A DNA stretch of 64,000 bases from an unicellular cyanobacterium SU3 (GTDB taxonomy: Bacteria; Cyanobacteriota; Cyanobacteriia; Cyanobacteriales; Microcystaceae). The position numbers and the translations under genes were made by a program. Below, one piece after another: positions 8,590-16,185 of this stretch; positions within the stretch are counted from its first letter, which is position 1, and each line of letters starts with the position of its first letter. The notes beneath the pieces were generated by a model. It was given only the letters and a program-made list of their open reading frames with translations. It made no database searches and had not been told where the DNA came from. The stretch covers positions 1 through 64,000 of the forward strand of contig NETF01000110.1 of assembly GCA_002172675.1 (NCBI GenBank), in the 5' to 3' direction.

Positions 8590-8793
8590 TTAGACTTCAA
8601 CCCCTTTCTTAACTGCATCTTCAGCTTTCGTTAAAACTGTTTCTGTCACTAATTCACTTAAATAATATTCACCACAATTCTTACAAATATCTGCGGGAAC
8701 TTGTTTGAAAATGACAATACAATCATCTCTTTCTATGGTTACGGTAACAAATCCTTGTTTAGTTTTTCCGTGTTTACAACTTACACCTTCCAT
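8590..8793 (-). CDS. Orphan YgiT/MqsA-type zinc-finger antitoxin
   Basis: 67-residue YgiT-type zinc-finger protein. In this family two CxxC knuckles bind zinc, and the protein neutralises a partner toxin (MqsR or DUF4258 type) encoded just upstream. Here the second knuckle CKNCG is intact but the first, normally CxxC at residues 3-6, reads GVSC, with the first cysteine lost. No toxin gene lies upstream: 8794-8897 is non-coding and the next gene is divergent. It is therefore an orphan, possibly decaying or repurposed. The C-terminal helix (ETVLTKAEDAVKKGVEV) is normal. Confidence 0.8.
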   Translation of the reverse strand: MEGVSCKHGKTKQGFVTVTIERDDCIVIFKQVPADICKNCGEYYLSELVTETVLTKAEDAVKKGVEV

Positions 8794-8833
8794 AATGATT
8801 ATCTCTGTTTTCTAAAATTATTAGTCCATAATG

Positions 8834-8864
8834 AATTATAATAACTATATTTTATGTTATAATT
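8834..8864. promoter_or_regulatory. Inverted repeat, candidate toxin-antitoxin operator
   Basis: AATTATAA (8834-8841) and TTATAATT (8857-8864) form an 8-bp inverted repeat in the 104-bp gap between the divergent YgiT-like and PIN-antitoxin genes. Antitoxins usually autoregulate from such sites. The region is very A+T rich, so a chance repeat is possible. Confidence 0.35.
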
Positions 8865-8897
8865 GAAAGAGATTTAGTTTAATAAAAAAAGGTAAAA

Positions 8898-9116
8898 ATG
8901 GATAAAATAACCATTGAAGTTGATAATGAAATTGCCCAAGCTTATCGAGAAGCTAAAATAGATAAACAACAAAAGATGCAAACTATTATCAACGATTTAC
9001 TTAAGCAGATGATAAACAATAAAAGTCTTGATGAGATTATTCAAGAAATGCAAACTCAAGCTAAAAATAATGGATTAACTCAAGAAATTTTGGACAATAT
9101 TCTCAATAATGAATAG
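8898..9116 (+). CDS. Antitoxin of a PIN-domain toxin-antitoxin pair
   Basis: 72-residue, charged, helix-rich protein starting MDKITIEVDNEIAQAYREAK, a pattern typical of the small antitoxins encoded in front of COG1569-type PIN toxins in cyanobacteria. The first strand-like segment is followed by a helical region and a C-terminal helix (LDEIIQEMQTQAKNNGLTQE) that would wrap the toxin. Its last 8 bp overlap the toxin start, so translation is coupled. A purine-rich AAAGG ribosome site precedes the ATG. Identification rests mostly on gene context. Confidence 0.8.
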   Translation: MDKITIEVDNEIAQAYREAKIDKQQKMQTIINDLLKQMINNKSLDEIIQEMQTQAKNNGLTQEILDNILNNE

Positions 9117-9528
9117 ATTTAGATTTGTCATTGATACTAACGTTTTAGTTAGCAGTATTCTGATTGAAAAATCTCCAGCAGATCAAGCCTTTAAAAAAAT
9201 TAGAAGCTTGGGTAATCTTTTATTTTCAGAGAGTACCTTACAAGAATTACAAGAAATTTTACAACGTCCTAAATTTAATAAATATGTATCTTATCAAATT
9301 AGAAATCAATTTATGATGAAACTTAAACTCGAAGCAGAAACAATTACTATTTTTGAAAAAATCAATCTCTGTCGAGATCCAAAAGACAATAAATTTCTTG
9401 AAGTTGCTGTTAATGGAAATGCTGATTTTATTATCACGGGAGATAAAGATTTATTAGTATTAAATTCTTTTAAAAATATCGAAATCATCACAGTGAATGA
9501 GTTTTTAAGCAGTTTCAAGGTTAATTGA
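9109..9528 (+). CDS. PIN-domain ribonuclease toxin (VapC-like, COG1569)
   Basis: 139-residue PIN-domain protein, predicted Mg-dependent ribonuclease that would cleave RNA when released from its antitoxin. The acidic active site is visible: D9 in FVIDTNVLVS, E44/E48 in STLQELQEIL, D110 region in RDPKDNKFLEVA, and the terminal aspartates in ADFIITGDKDLL. Length matches the family (130-145). It overlaps the antitoxin by 8 bp. The pair appears intact and is expected to be functional, lying next to the caspase gene that converges on it. Confidence 0.88.
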   Translation: MNRFRFVIDTNVLVSSILIEKSPADQAFKKIRSLGNLLFSESTLQELQEILQRPKFNKYVSYQIRNQFMMKLKLEAETITIFEKINLCRDPKDNKFLEVAVNGNADFIITGDKDLLVLNSFKNIEIITVNEFLSSFKVN

Positions 9529-9575
9529 TTATTATCTCATAATAGTTGCTAAGTAACTTGGAAATATAGTTGACT

Positions 9576-12500
9576 TTATCTTGAGTCTGAATTTTTCAGA
9601 ATAATGATCCATTCTTTCGCTATTTTTATAAATTCAGTTCTATATTGAAACTTAGAATTTTTGTCAAAAGTTTTGTCAATATTTTCAAGGGTATTAATAA
9701 GTCCTTGAATACCAATTGGATTATCTAATATTTTTTCTGATATTAAGAATTGGTTAATAGAATCATCAGTCATCATGCTAATAATTAAAAATACATGAAA
9801 TGATGGATAAAAAACCACAGGAATAGGATGAGGAGTCCAAGCTAATTCTTGATATATCTTTGCTATGTCATCTTTATTTTTACATTTCTGTAATATGGGT
9901 ACTATGATTTCATATAAAACTAAAGTACGGTTTTTTGGAAAAGATTCTATCCACAAACCAACTGCAATTTTAGCCTCTACTAAATTATCCTGATACTCTT
10001 GTAATATTTTAATTAAGCTTACTTTAGCATAAAATTTTTCGATTAAATCTCTATTGAGAAAATAGGTTACAATTGTTGTAATTAAAAACATTAATAAACT
10101 AGGAACAAAGGGCAACCACCAACCAAAAGTAAAGAAAATTAAATAAGAAATTGTGAGTAATAGTACAATACCAAATATAGTATAGGCGAACCATAAAAAG
10201 TTCTTGAAAGACCAATAAGACCATGCCATAACTGCGCCAATAAATCCCCAAGAAATAATCAATATCCATTCTAAATAATCAGGGAGTGGAACTAATAAAT
10301 TTTCTCCGTCTAAAACTGCACTTAAAATTTGGCTGATTAAAGTACCATGAATTTCAACACCAGGCATTTCAAAATTATAGATTTTGGTTGCACTATAAGG
10401 AGTCGGAACAGTATCCCCTAAACTAGGTGCAACAAGACCAATTAAAACAATTTTATCTTTAATCCATTTAGGTTCAAATTTACCTGTTAATAGTTCTTCT
10501 AAGCTAATTTTGCGAGCTATCTTTTGTGATCGATATCGTACTAAAACTTGCCAACCTAGAGTTTCTGATGCTGGTAACTGATAACCACCTGATGTTGAAA
10601 CCAGACGAGGAAATATAGTAGAGTTAATTTTGAGACTATCGGAACTAACGGCAAAATTTTCCAGCTTTTTTTGAAGTTTTAGATATTGAAGACTGACTTG
10701 AAGAGAAAATGAATATTCTTGTATTCGACGAGTGGGAGATTCTACATATAAAAATGAACGACGTACTACATTATCATAATCAATTATTAGATCAGAATAT
10801 CCCACTTGTGAACTAGGAATGTTTCGGGGTGCAGGTACTCCTACATCATCATTTATAGGTAATTTCTTGACGAGAATAATATTATCTAGCCTGAGTGTCT
10901 GAGATAGTTTTTCTGTTCCAGGAGGTTCAGGAATATCTCGCAATATATTTAAGCCAATAACAGCAGGTTTATGGTTTTGTATCGTTTCAATAACTTGAGC
11001 AACTGTTTGATCAGATAATACTGATGTTTGCTGATTTTGCAAATCCTGTTCAGTAATTCCGACAATCAGAAGACGAGGATCAGGCGAGTCATGAGAAGAA
11101 AGGCGAATCATGTGATCATAAGACGCTAATGCTAACCACTGAAGCCAACCTGACTGACGAACACTCCATAGAACCAAGGTTGTTATTGCCACTGAACCAA
11201 GAATTGATAAAACAGATTGTTTCAAACGAAAAGCTTTTATATGGGGTTTTTGTTTTTTAGCTTCCTTTTGAGCGTTGATAAAGATTTCAGAGGCTTTTTT
11301 CCAGGAATTATAAGACTTTTCTGCTTCTATTTGCTTTATTTTTGCGCTTTCTAACTCTTTAATTCGTGCTTTGTCATATTCATCACTTTGGTTATAAAAT
11401 TCTGCTGCTTCGCTAGGATACAGTAAATAAGGCTGTAACTTTTTCCATTGTTGTCTTACCTGTATTAATAATCCTCCCATCATCAAATTTTCATTAATGG
11501 GATGATTTAGCCATTCTTTTCGTTGATCTTCTAATCTTTCACTGAGTCGCAATAAATCTCTAGTTTCCTCTCGCCACTGTTTAAATCTTTGCCATCCATC
11601 AATTAACGCCTCATGTACCAAGTCAACCCATCCATTATGAATATTATTAGAACATATATCACTACCTGTAACTAACAAACGAGCATTAACTAATCCTTGC
11701 TTACCATAAATCAGTTTTTCTAAAATTTTCTGTTTTTCTATGTCTTCAGTAGCAATATTTAATAAAATGTCTTTTGGTTGTCGTTGTCTAGTATCTTGTT
11801 CTTGATTATTGGTACGAATTAACCGCAGAAAAATTAACTTAATTAACTCTTTTTCTGTTTCTTTTCGCTCTTTTTGAGGATTATCTCTATTATAGTCTTG
11901 ATAGTTATAAACTTTCTCTGCATAAATATCCAAAGCTTTCGTTAACCCTGTATTATTGCTCTCTTTATCTTTTTGTCTTCCAGTTTCTCCTTCCCCTAAC
12001 TTTTCATAAGCATTTAACGTCAAAACCTGATGATCTTCATCTCGTTTATCCCATAAAAGAGTCAAAGCAAACTCCAATAAAGGCAAAAATCCTTGCTTTT
12101 TCCCGACATCACTCAATAAGCGAAGCAATAAATCATGTTCTATTTCATATCCTTGACGTTGAGCCGGTTCAATAATAATGTCTTGTTTATCTTTTTCTTC
12201 CAACGGAGGCATATAAATGGCCTGATGTTGGATAATTTCATATAAGGATTGATATTGTAAACAGCGATCTAAAAAATCTGCTCTCATGGCGATCGCAATC
12301 ACTATATTTTGCTCATTTTTGTTCCTAAAATTAGTGATGAGTTCAATAAATCGTCTTCTGCCTTCTTCTGAACGACAAATAGTGAAAATTTCTTCAAATT
12401 GATCAATAAATAAAAAATATTTGCGAGAATTGGGCAAAATTTCAACAATATTCTGAATATTTTGATCTTTATCCTCAATGATCTCTTTTAACTCTTCTTC

Positions 12501-13598
12501 ATCTAAACTGACATAATTCTTAAAAACTCGTCTCAACTCGCTTAAAGGCTCAATACCTGGTTTAATCGTCGGTAAAATACGCCATTCTTGACTTTCCGCT
12601 TCTAACCATGCCATAACACCTGCATACACTACCGAAGATTTACCAGTACCAGAAGCCCCAATAATGGGAATAACGCCAAAATTATCTAATTTTTGCTTAA
12701 TATCTTCCGTTAATTGCTGTCTACCAAAGAAAAAAGCTTTTTCTTTAGCGGTAAACACATTTAACCCTTGATAGGGACAAACAATTTCACCGTTATTATC
12801 TCGTATTGGTTCAATTTCTGGGATTTCTTCGTTATTAGATAGAGGATACTTAACCAAGGTAATTGATCCACCAATTCCCATGTGTCTTGGTGTTTGTAAC
12901 TTACCTCCGATTTTTGTATTGACAAAATCAAACAACCGATTGCAACTTATTTTCCCGTTTTTATCTTTATTCTTATCAGATAATCCCTCAATAATAGCTC
13001 CAGAAAATACACTATGTTCTTCTTTTCTAATCGTTTTAGCTGTTTCAAAAGAACGACACGCGGTTATTAAATAATAATTCTGTTTATGTGCAAATGTCTT
13101 TAAACTCTTTTCTATTAAATAAGTTTCAATAAAATTGCCACTATGACAACAATCTAATAATAAAACTAATTCACTTAAATTTGCTTGCTCAATTAAATAG
13201 TTTAAATCTTCTAACGGAAAACTATTTTTTTCTTCAATTATTTTATTATCTTTAATTACTACCTGACAATTTGAAGTAGCTAAATATCCCTTTTCTCTTC
13301 CCAAGCGATCGCAAATCGTAAACCCATGACCTGTAAAATAAATTAAAGCTGGTTGATTTTCGGCTGTTTTAGTTAAAAATAGTTCTAATTCATTATATAA
13401 CTCTTCATCTGTTACTTTTCCTGCTTTCATCTCGTAGTCTGCTGTCTCAAAATTTCCTTTTCTGGGAAATCTTGTTATGTCATAATCTCCATATTGATGT
13501 AGAATTTGAGCGATCGCTTCTGCATCTTGAGTTGTTTTCTCAAGGGGTTTAAAGTGATCGTATTCAGGAATAGCAATAACTAGAGCATATTTCGTCAT
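9576..13598 (-). CDS. Caspase-nSTAND ATPase-CHASE2 membrane protein
   Basis: 1340-residue multidomain protein. Residues 1-250 form a C14 caspase-like (orthocaspase) domain with the catalytic pair H91 in YFTGHGF and C151 in LLLDCCHSG. Residues about 275-760 are an nSTAND NTPase: PYQGL lead-in, Walker A GASGTGKS (314-321), Walker B FLFIDQFEE (395-403) and IAMRADF (427-433). One membrane helix (about 795-813) leads to a CHASE2 sensor (about 815-1100, predicted extracytoplasmic), then three helices (about 1107-1192) and a 150-residue cytoplasmic tail. The layout predicts an outside sensor regulating an ATP-driven internal protease. It is divergent from a TRYPCO1-type gene 262 bp away. Catalytic residues are seen; the death or immunity role is inferred. 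Confidence 0.9.
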   Translation of the reverse strand: MTKYALVIAIPEYDHFKPLEKTTQDAEAIAQILHQYGDYDITRFPRKGNFETADYEMKAGKVTDEELYNELELFLTKTAENQPALIYFTGHGFTICDRLGREKGYLATSNCQVVIKDNKIIEEKNSFPLEDLNYLIEQANLSELVLLLDCCHSGNFIETYLIEKSLKTFAHKQNYYLITACRSFETAKTIRKEEHSVFSGAIIEGLSDKNKDKNGKISCNRLFDFVNTKIGGKLQTPRHMGIGGSITLVKYPLSNNEEIPEIEPIRDNNGEIVCPYQGLNVFTAKEKAFFFGRQQLTEDIKQKLDNFGVIPIIGASGTGKSSVVYAGVMAWLEAESQEWRILPTIKPGIEPLSELRRVFKNYVSLDEEELKEIIEDKDQNIQNIVEILPNSRKYFLFIDQFEEIFTICRSEEGRRRFIELITNFRNKNEQNIVIAIAMRADFLDRCLQYQSLYEIIQHQAIYMPPLEEKDKQDIIIEPAQRQGYEIEHDLLLRLLSDVGKKQGFLPLLEFALTLLWDKRDEDHQVLTLNAYEKLGEGETGRQKDKESNNTGLTKALDIYAEKVYNYQDYNRDNPQKERKETEKELIKLIFLRLIRTNNQEQDTRQRQPKDILLNIATEDIEKQKILEKLIYGKQGLVNARLLVTGSDICSNNIHNGWVDLVHEALIDGWQRFKQWREETRDLLRLSERLEDQRKEWLNHPINENLMMGGLLIQVRQQWKKLQPYLLYPSEAAEFYNQSDEYDKARIKELESAKIKQIEAEKSYNSWKKASEIFINAQKEAKKQKPHIKAFRLKQSVLSILGSVAITTLVLWSVRQSGWLQWLALASYDHMIRLSSHDSPDPRLLIVGITEQDLQNQQTSVLSDQTVAQVIETIQNHKPAVIGLNILRDIPEPPGTEKLSQTLRLDNIILVKKLPINDDVGVPAPRNIPSSQVGYSDLIIDYDNVVRRSFLYVESPTRRIQEYSFSLQVSLQYLKLQKKLENFAVSSDSLKINSTIFPRLVSTSGGYQLPASETLGWQVLVRYRSQKIARKISLEELLTGKFEPKWIKDKIVLIGLVAPSLGDTVPTPYSATKIYNFEMPGVEIHGTLISQILSAVLDGENLLVPLPDYLEWILIISWGFIGAVMAWSYWSFKNFLWFAYTIFGIVLLLTISYLIFFTFGWWLPFVPSLLMFLITTIVTYFLNRDLIEKFYAKVSLIKILQEYQDNLVEAKIAVGLWIESFPKNRTLVLYEIIVPILQKCKNKDDIAKIYQELAWTPHPIPVVFYPSFHVFLIISMMTDDSINQFLISEKILDNPIGIQGLINTLENIDKTFDKNSKFQYRTEFIKIAKEWIIILKNSDSR

Positions 13599-13758
13599 TC
13601 TTCAAGACAAAAGCAAGTGTTGAGTTTCTATTTTAAATTATTTACAGAAATAGGACATTAATTTCATAAAATTTAACTATTATAAGTTTCAAATCATTTT
13701 ACAATCAACTAGATGCTCTTAGAGACTGTTTATCAACTAAATAAAAGTTTATTTATTT

Positions 13759-13823
13759 GGTGGGTTACGGCGAATGAGTCTATTAAAAATTAATATCAAC
13801 GCTTGACCATTGCCTAACCCACC
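13759..13823. repeat. Palindromic repeat element (GGTGGGTTA arms)
   Basis: GGTGGGTTACGGC (13759-13771) is nearly complementary to TGCCTAACCCACC (13811-13823), with about 39 bp between. GTGGGTTA...TAACCCAC palindromes of this kind occur as small interspersed elements in many cyanobacterial genomes. It sits in the shared upstream region of the caspase and TRYPCO1-type genes and may affect their expression. Confidence 0.6.
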
Positions 13824-13860
13824 CTACCCAAAAGTGACTAACTAGAAATTACCTAAAAAA

Positions 13861-14193
13861 ATGAGCCAAAAACTATATTTTGAAACCGATCAAGGATTAG
13901 ATAATATTGATGTCAACCCTGTTATAATTCCTCTTAAAGAAGATGATGGAATTGATGAGATGGGAGGATTACCTATTAATATAACTCAACAACTGGATCA
14001 AGCACAACAAATGATAAAAGACTGTGCAGAATATACTTTAAATTCTTTCAAGAATTTTGCTGCTGCTGAAGTCGATGAAATTACCTTAAAATTTGGTATA
14101 AAATTAGGAGGAGAAGCAGGAATTCCTTATATTACCAAAGGAACAGCAGAAAGTAATATCGAAATAGAAATTAAGTGTAAATTTCCGCAGTAA
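13861..14193 (+). CDS. TRYPCO1 (CU044_2847-type) domain protein
   Basis: 110-residue protein resembling the trypsin-co-occurring domain 1 / CU044_2847 family. The diagnostic C-terminal pattern is EVDEITLKFGIKLGGEAGIP then ITKGTAESNIEIEIKCKF (residues about 70-108). In the N-terminal half are a strand-rich start and a helix (LPINITQQLDQAQQMIKDCAEYTLNSF). Members are known from comparative genomics as components of predicted conflict systems with trypsin-like or caspase-like proteases and STAND NTPases. Here it stands divergent from the caspase-nSTAND-CHASE2 gene, the expected partner. The molecular role is not established; a regulatory or signal-relay part is an inference. Confidence 0.75.
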   Translation: MSQKLYFETDQGLDNIDVNPVIIPLKEDDGIDEMGGLPINITQQLDQAQQMIKDCAEYTLNSFKNFAAAEVDEITLKFGIKLGGEAGIPYITKGTAESNIEIEIKCKFPQ

Positions 14194-14237
14194 GTCTCTC
14201 TCATACTTGTAGTAATAATAAAATCTTATAATGACTT

Positions 14238-14438
14238 TCATGATTGATTACGTTGTGGTTTGTAGTCATAGTCATCTTCATATTCAATTGTGCCAAACAA
14301 CTCGGTAATTTTTAGTTGTTTTCGTCGTTGAACATACTCTTGTAAAGCTACTTCAACCACTTCACTTTTAGTACGATGCCCACCGAATTTTAAGGCTTCT
14401 TGGATTAATTGATTATCAATCTCCAAATTATTTGCCAT
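14238..14438 (-). CDS. Orphan VapB-family antitoxin
   Basis: 66 residues with the VapB (DUF2191-like) layout: short N-terminal strand, then the helix-turn RTKSEVVEVALQEYVQRRKQ (residues about 22-41), and an acidic C-terminal tail (IEYEDDYDYKP) that in family members binds a VapC active site. A vapC gene would be expected immediately downstream on the same strand, but only 44 bp separate it from the TRYPCO1-type gene. It is thus a solitary antitoxin. It could be a remnant or could counter a VapC elsewhere; the nearby PIN toxin at 9109 has its own antitoxin. Confidence 0.8.
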   Translation of the reverse strand: MANNLEIDNQLIQEALKFGGHRTKSEVVEVALQEYVQRRKQLKITELFGTIEYEDDYDYKPQRNQS

Positions 14439-14561
14439 AGTGACTTACCTTAAATTTATGCAAACTATTATTTATTATAACGCACAAAATTATCTTATAT
14501 AATTTTAATCTAAAATAGTTAATATTCTCACTATTTTCTACGTTACTTAGAAACAATGATT

Positions 14562-15167
14562 TTAACGTACAGCAATTTCTTGTAAAAATTCTGATTCTAT
14601 AATAAGAGGACTTTTAGTCAGTCCTTGATTAACAAATTTTTCTAATATTTCAGATGTTAAATTAGATAAACATTTACTCTGAGCAATTTTTATATATCCT
14701 TTACTTTGTAGTTCATAAAAAGTGATTTTCTCATTTTTCCAGAACCAAACTTCTTTAATTCCTATCGTTTTATATTTATTAAGATCATCAAGACTACCAC
14801 TAGAAAATATAACTTCGACAACTAAATCAGGAATATCTTTATCCATATTGAAAGAAAAACTAACATCAGGTTCTTTTCCTGCTAATGGTTTATTTTCTAA
14901 CCGAGTAGAACCCATCGGAAAATAAAGTAAATTAAACTTTCTACAATAAGCAACTATTAAAATAGCAATGGTTTGAGCAATTCTTTCATGATTTTTGCTA
15001 GGGGACACTAAAGTAATGACTCCATTGAAATAAGAAATTCTATAACCTAAGTATTCTTCTGAATTAAATTGTTCATAATCTGTCCAAGTCATTCCAGCAA
15101 AACTAAGAGTTTGATCTTGTTTTTCAAGGTGTTCAATATTTAGGGGAAATTTTGCATTGATTAACAT
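14562..15167 (-). CDS. Uma2-family (DUF820) PD-(D/E)XK nuclease-fold protein
   Basis: 201 residues of the Uma2/DUF820 family, a restriction-endonuclease-like fold strongly expanded in cyanobacteria. The family core is visible: EPDVSFSF (about 107-114), PDLVVEVIFSS (about 121-131) with the acidic residue of the core strand, and KYKTIGIKEVWFWKNE (about 139-154), in which the K/Y...GVxEVW pattern is characteristic. Length is usual (180-210). Substrate and role remain unknown for the family; association with mobile regions is common. It has no partner gene and sits beside a MITE-like element. Confidence 0.85.
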   Translation of the reverse strand: MLINAKFPLNIEHLEKQDQTLSFAGMTWTDYEQFNSEEYLGYRISYFNGVITLVSPSKNHERIAQTIAILIVAYCRKFNLLYFPMGSTRLENKPLAGKEPDVSFSFNMDKDIPDLVVEVIFSSGSLDDLNKYKTIGIKEVWFWKNEKITFYELQSKGYIKIAQSKCLSNLTSEILEKFVNQGLTKSPLIIESEFLQEIAVR

Positions 15168-15230
15168 AGTCTTATTCTATATTTTTTATATTGTTTCAAT
15201 TAACTACAAGCTAGTTATCGCATATAATAG

Positions 15231-15395
15231 TTATAGCGTTTCTCACTCTCATGAGGTACACTCTTGATTCTTACTATTGCCTGTCTTGAGTGTGTAATTC
15301 CGAGGTGTCCTCGGAATTACACACTCGCTTTTGCCTCTTGCCTTTTGCCTTAGACTAAAAGATACTGTACCTCACCAGCATAGGAATTGCTATAT
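15231..15395. mobile_element. MITE-like element with nested inverted repeats
   Basis: Outer imperfect inverted repeats end in TGAGGTACA (15252-15260) and TGTACCTCA (15366-15374), with further partial complementarity outward (TTATAGC near 15231 versus GCTATATA near 15389). Inside is a perfect 18-bp inverted repeat, GAGTGTGTAATTCCGAGG (15288-15305) and its complement (15309-15326), with a 3-nt loop, followed by a TTGCCT-rich run. There is no open frame. Size, non-coding nature and terminal repeats suggest a miniature inverted-repeat element; no target duplication was proven. Confidence 0.5.
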
Positions 15396-15427
15396 ATTAT
15401 TCTATTTTAATTAGAAATGAAACAAAA

Positions 15428-15625
15428 ATGAACTATCAATATACAGCAAAATATACTAAAATTCCTTCTGGATATATGGGGTAAATCATTGAATAAGAAG
15501 AAGTCATTACAGAAGGAAAAGACTTAGAAGACTGTCGCTTGATGTTACAAGATGCGCTTAAAGAGATGATTCTTGCTTATCAACAACAAAATAAATCCAT
15601 TCCGAAGTTTAGCTATTTTATATAA
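15428..15625 (+). pseudogene. HicB-family antitoxin pseudogene
   Basis: A single frame from the ATG at 15428 reads MNYQYTAKYTKIPSGYMG, stop, IIE, stop, EEVITEGKDLEDCRLMLQDA, LKEMILAYQQQNKSIP and ends at a stop at 15623-15625. This is the HicB antitoxin partial RNase H-like domain (usual text: ...GQIIEWEEVITEG...). Codon 19 (15482-15484) and codon 23 (15494-15496) are TAA where the family has glutamine and tryptophan. The C-terminal end also departs from the family after KSIP. No hicA lies next to it. It is a dead remnant of a toxin-antitoxin locus. Confidence 0.8.
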
Positions 15626-15660
15626 ATGATCGCTTTTTATTGACTCAATTTTTTAAAATA

Positions 15661-15677
15661 CATACTATATATGTATG
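15661..15677. promoter_or_regulatory. Interrupted palindrome over the brnT start codon
   Basis: CATAC (15661-15665) and GTATG (15673-15677) form 5-bp arms around a 7-bp A/T centre and overlap the brnT ATG (15675). BrnA antitoxins are DNA-binding autoregulators, so this may be the operator. The arms are short, so support is limited. Confidence 0.35.
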
Positions 15678-15947
15678 AGCTTTGAATATGATCCCCAAAA
15701 AGCTAAAATCAACCAGCAAAAGCATGGAGTTTCTTTTGCAGAAACTGAAATGGTCTTTTTTGATCCCCTAGCTATTCATGATATTGATCCTGATTCTGTA
15801 ACAGAAGAACGTTTTATCGCTGTTGGGATGGGAAACAAGGGATTACTATTAGTGGTTGTTTATACCCTGCGAGGTGACATAATTCGTTTAATTTCGGCTC
15901 GTCGTGCTACAAAAAAGGAGAAGAAAACTTATGAGAGAGGAATATGA
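15675..15947 (+). CDS. brnT: BrnT-family ribonuclease toxin
   Basis: 90-residue BrnT (DUF497) toxin, a RelE-like fold ribonuclease. The family marks are clear: FEYDPQKAKINQQKHGVSF at the N-terminus (normally F.WD..K...N..KHGVsF), a central TEERFIAVGMGNKGLLLVVVYT strand pair, and the terminal RLISARRATKKEKKTYE with the catalytic/RNA-binding RxxSAR pattern. Length matches. Its last 17 bp overlap brnA in another frame, so the pair is translationally coupled. Nothing suggests inactivation. Confidence 0.93.
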   Translation: MSFEYDPQKAKINQQKHGVSFAETEMVFFDPLAIHDIDPDSVTEERFIAVGMGNKGLLLVVVYTLRGDIIRLISARRATKKEKKTYERGI

Positions 15948-16185
15948 TTTTTCTAAAGGAAAGCGAGGTGCAATTATTCCATCTAAGGGAAAAACACCCA
16001 TCACTATATATCTAGATGATAATATTCTAGCTGAATTTAGAGAACAAGCCGAACAAGAAGGAATTGGCTATCAAACCCTAATCAACCGCGTTTTAAAGCA
16101 ACACATCCAATCTCCTCATCGGCGATCGCTCACTGAAGCAGATTTACGCCGTATTCTTCGGGAAGAATTATCAGAAAAATTATAA
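15931..16185 (+). CDS. brnA: BrnA-family antitoxin
   Basis: 84-residue BrnA antitoxin with the YDFSKGKRGAIIPSKGKTPI lead segment that binds the toxin, followed by a ribbon-helix-helix DNA-binding domain (ITIYLDDNILAEFREQAEQE and GIGYQTLINRVLKQHI). I chose the ATG at 15931, preceded by AAGGAG ten bases upstream; a TTG-type extension to 15904 would add basic residues unlike the family. It overlaps brnT by 17 bp. It neutralises BrnT and likely represses the operon. Downstream, a HIP1 octamer lies inside the 3' end. Confidence 0.92.
   Translation: MREEYDFSKGKRGAIIPSKGKTPITIYLDDNILAEFREQAEQEGIGYQTLINRVLKQHIQSPHRRSLTEADLRRILREELSEKL

Noticed and set aside
8488-8600. In-frame continuation past the YgiT stop reading VAETYIYLFTVAFYPLLSVF, similar in ten residues to VVFYPSFHVFL in the caspase protein tail.
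   Set aside because: The match is short, lies in A+T-rich DNA and has no upstream or downstream support; a pseudogene or read-through claim is not justified.
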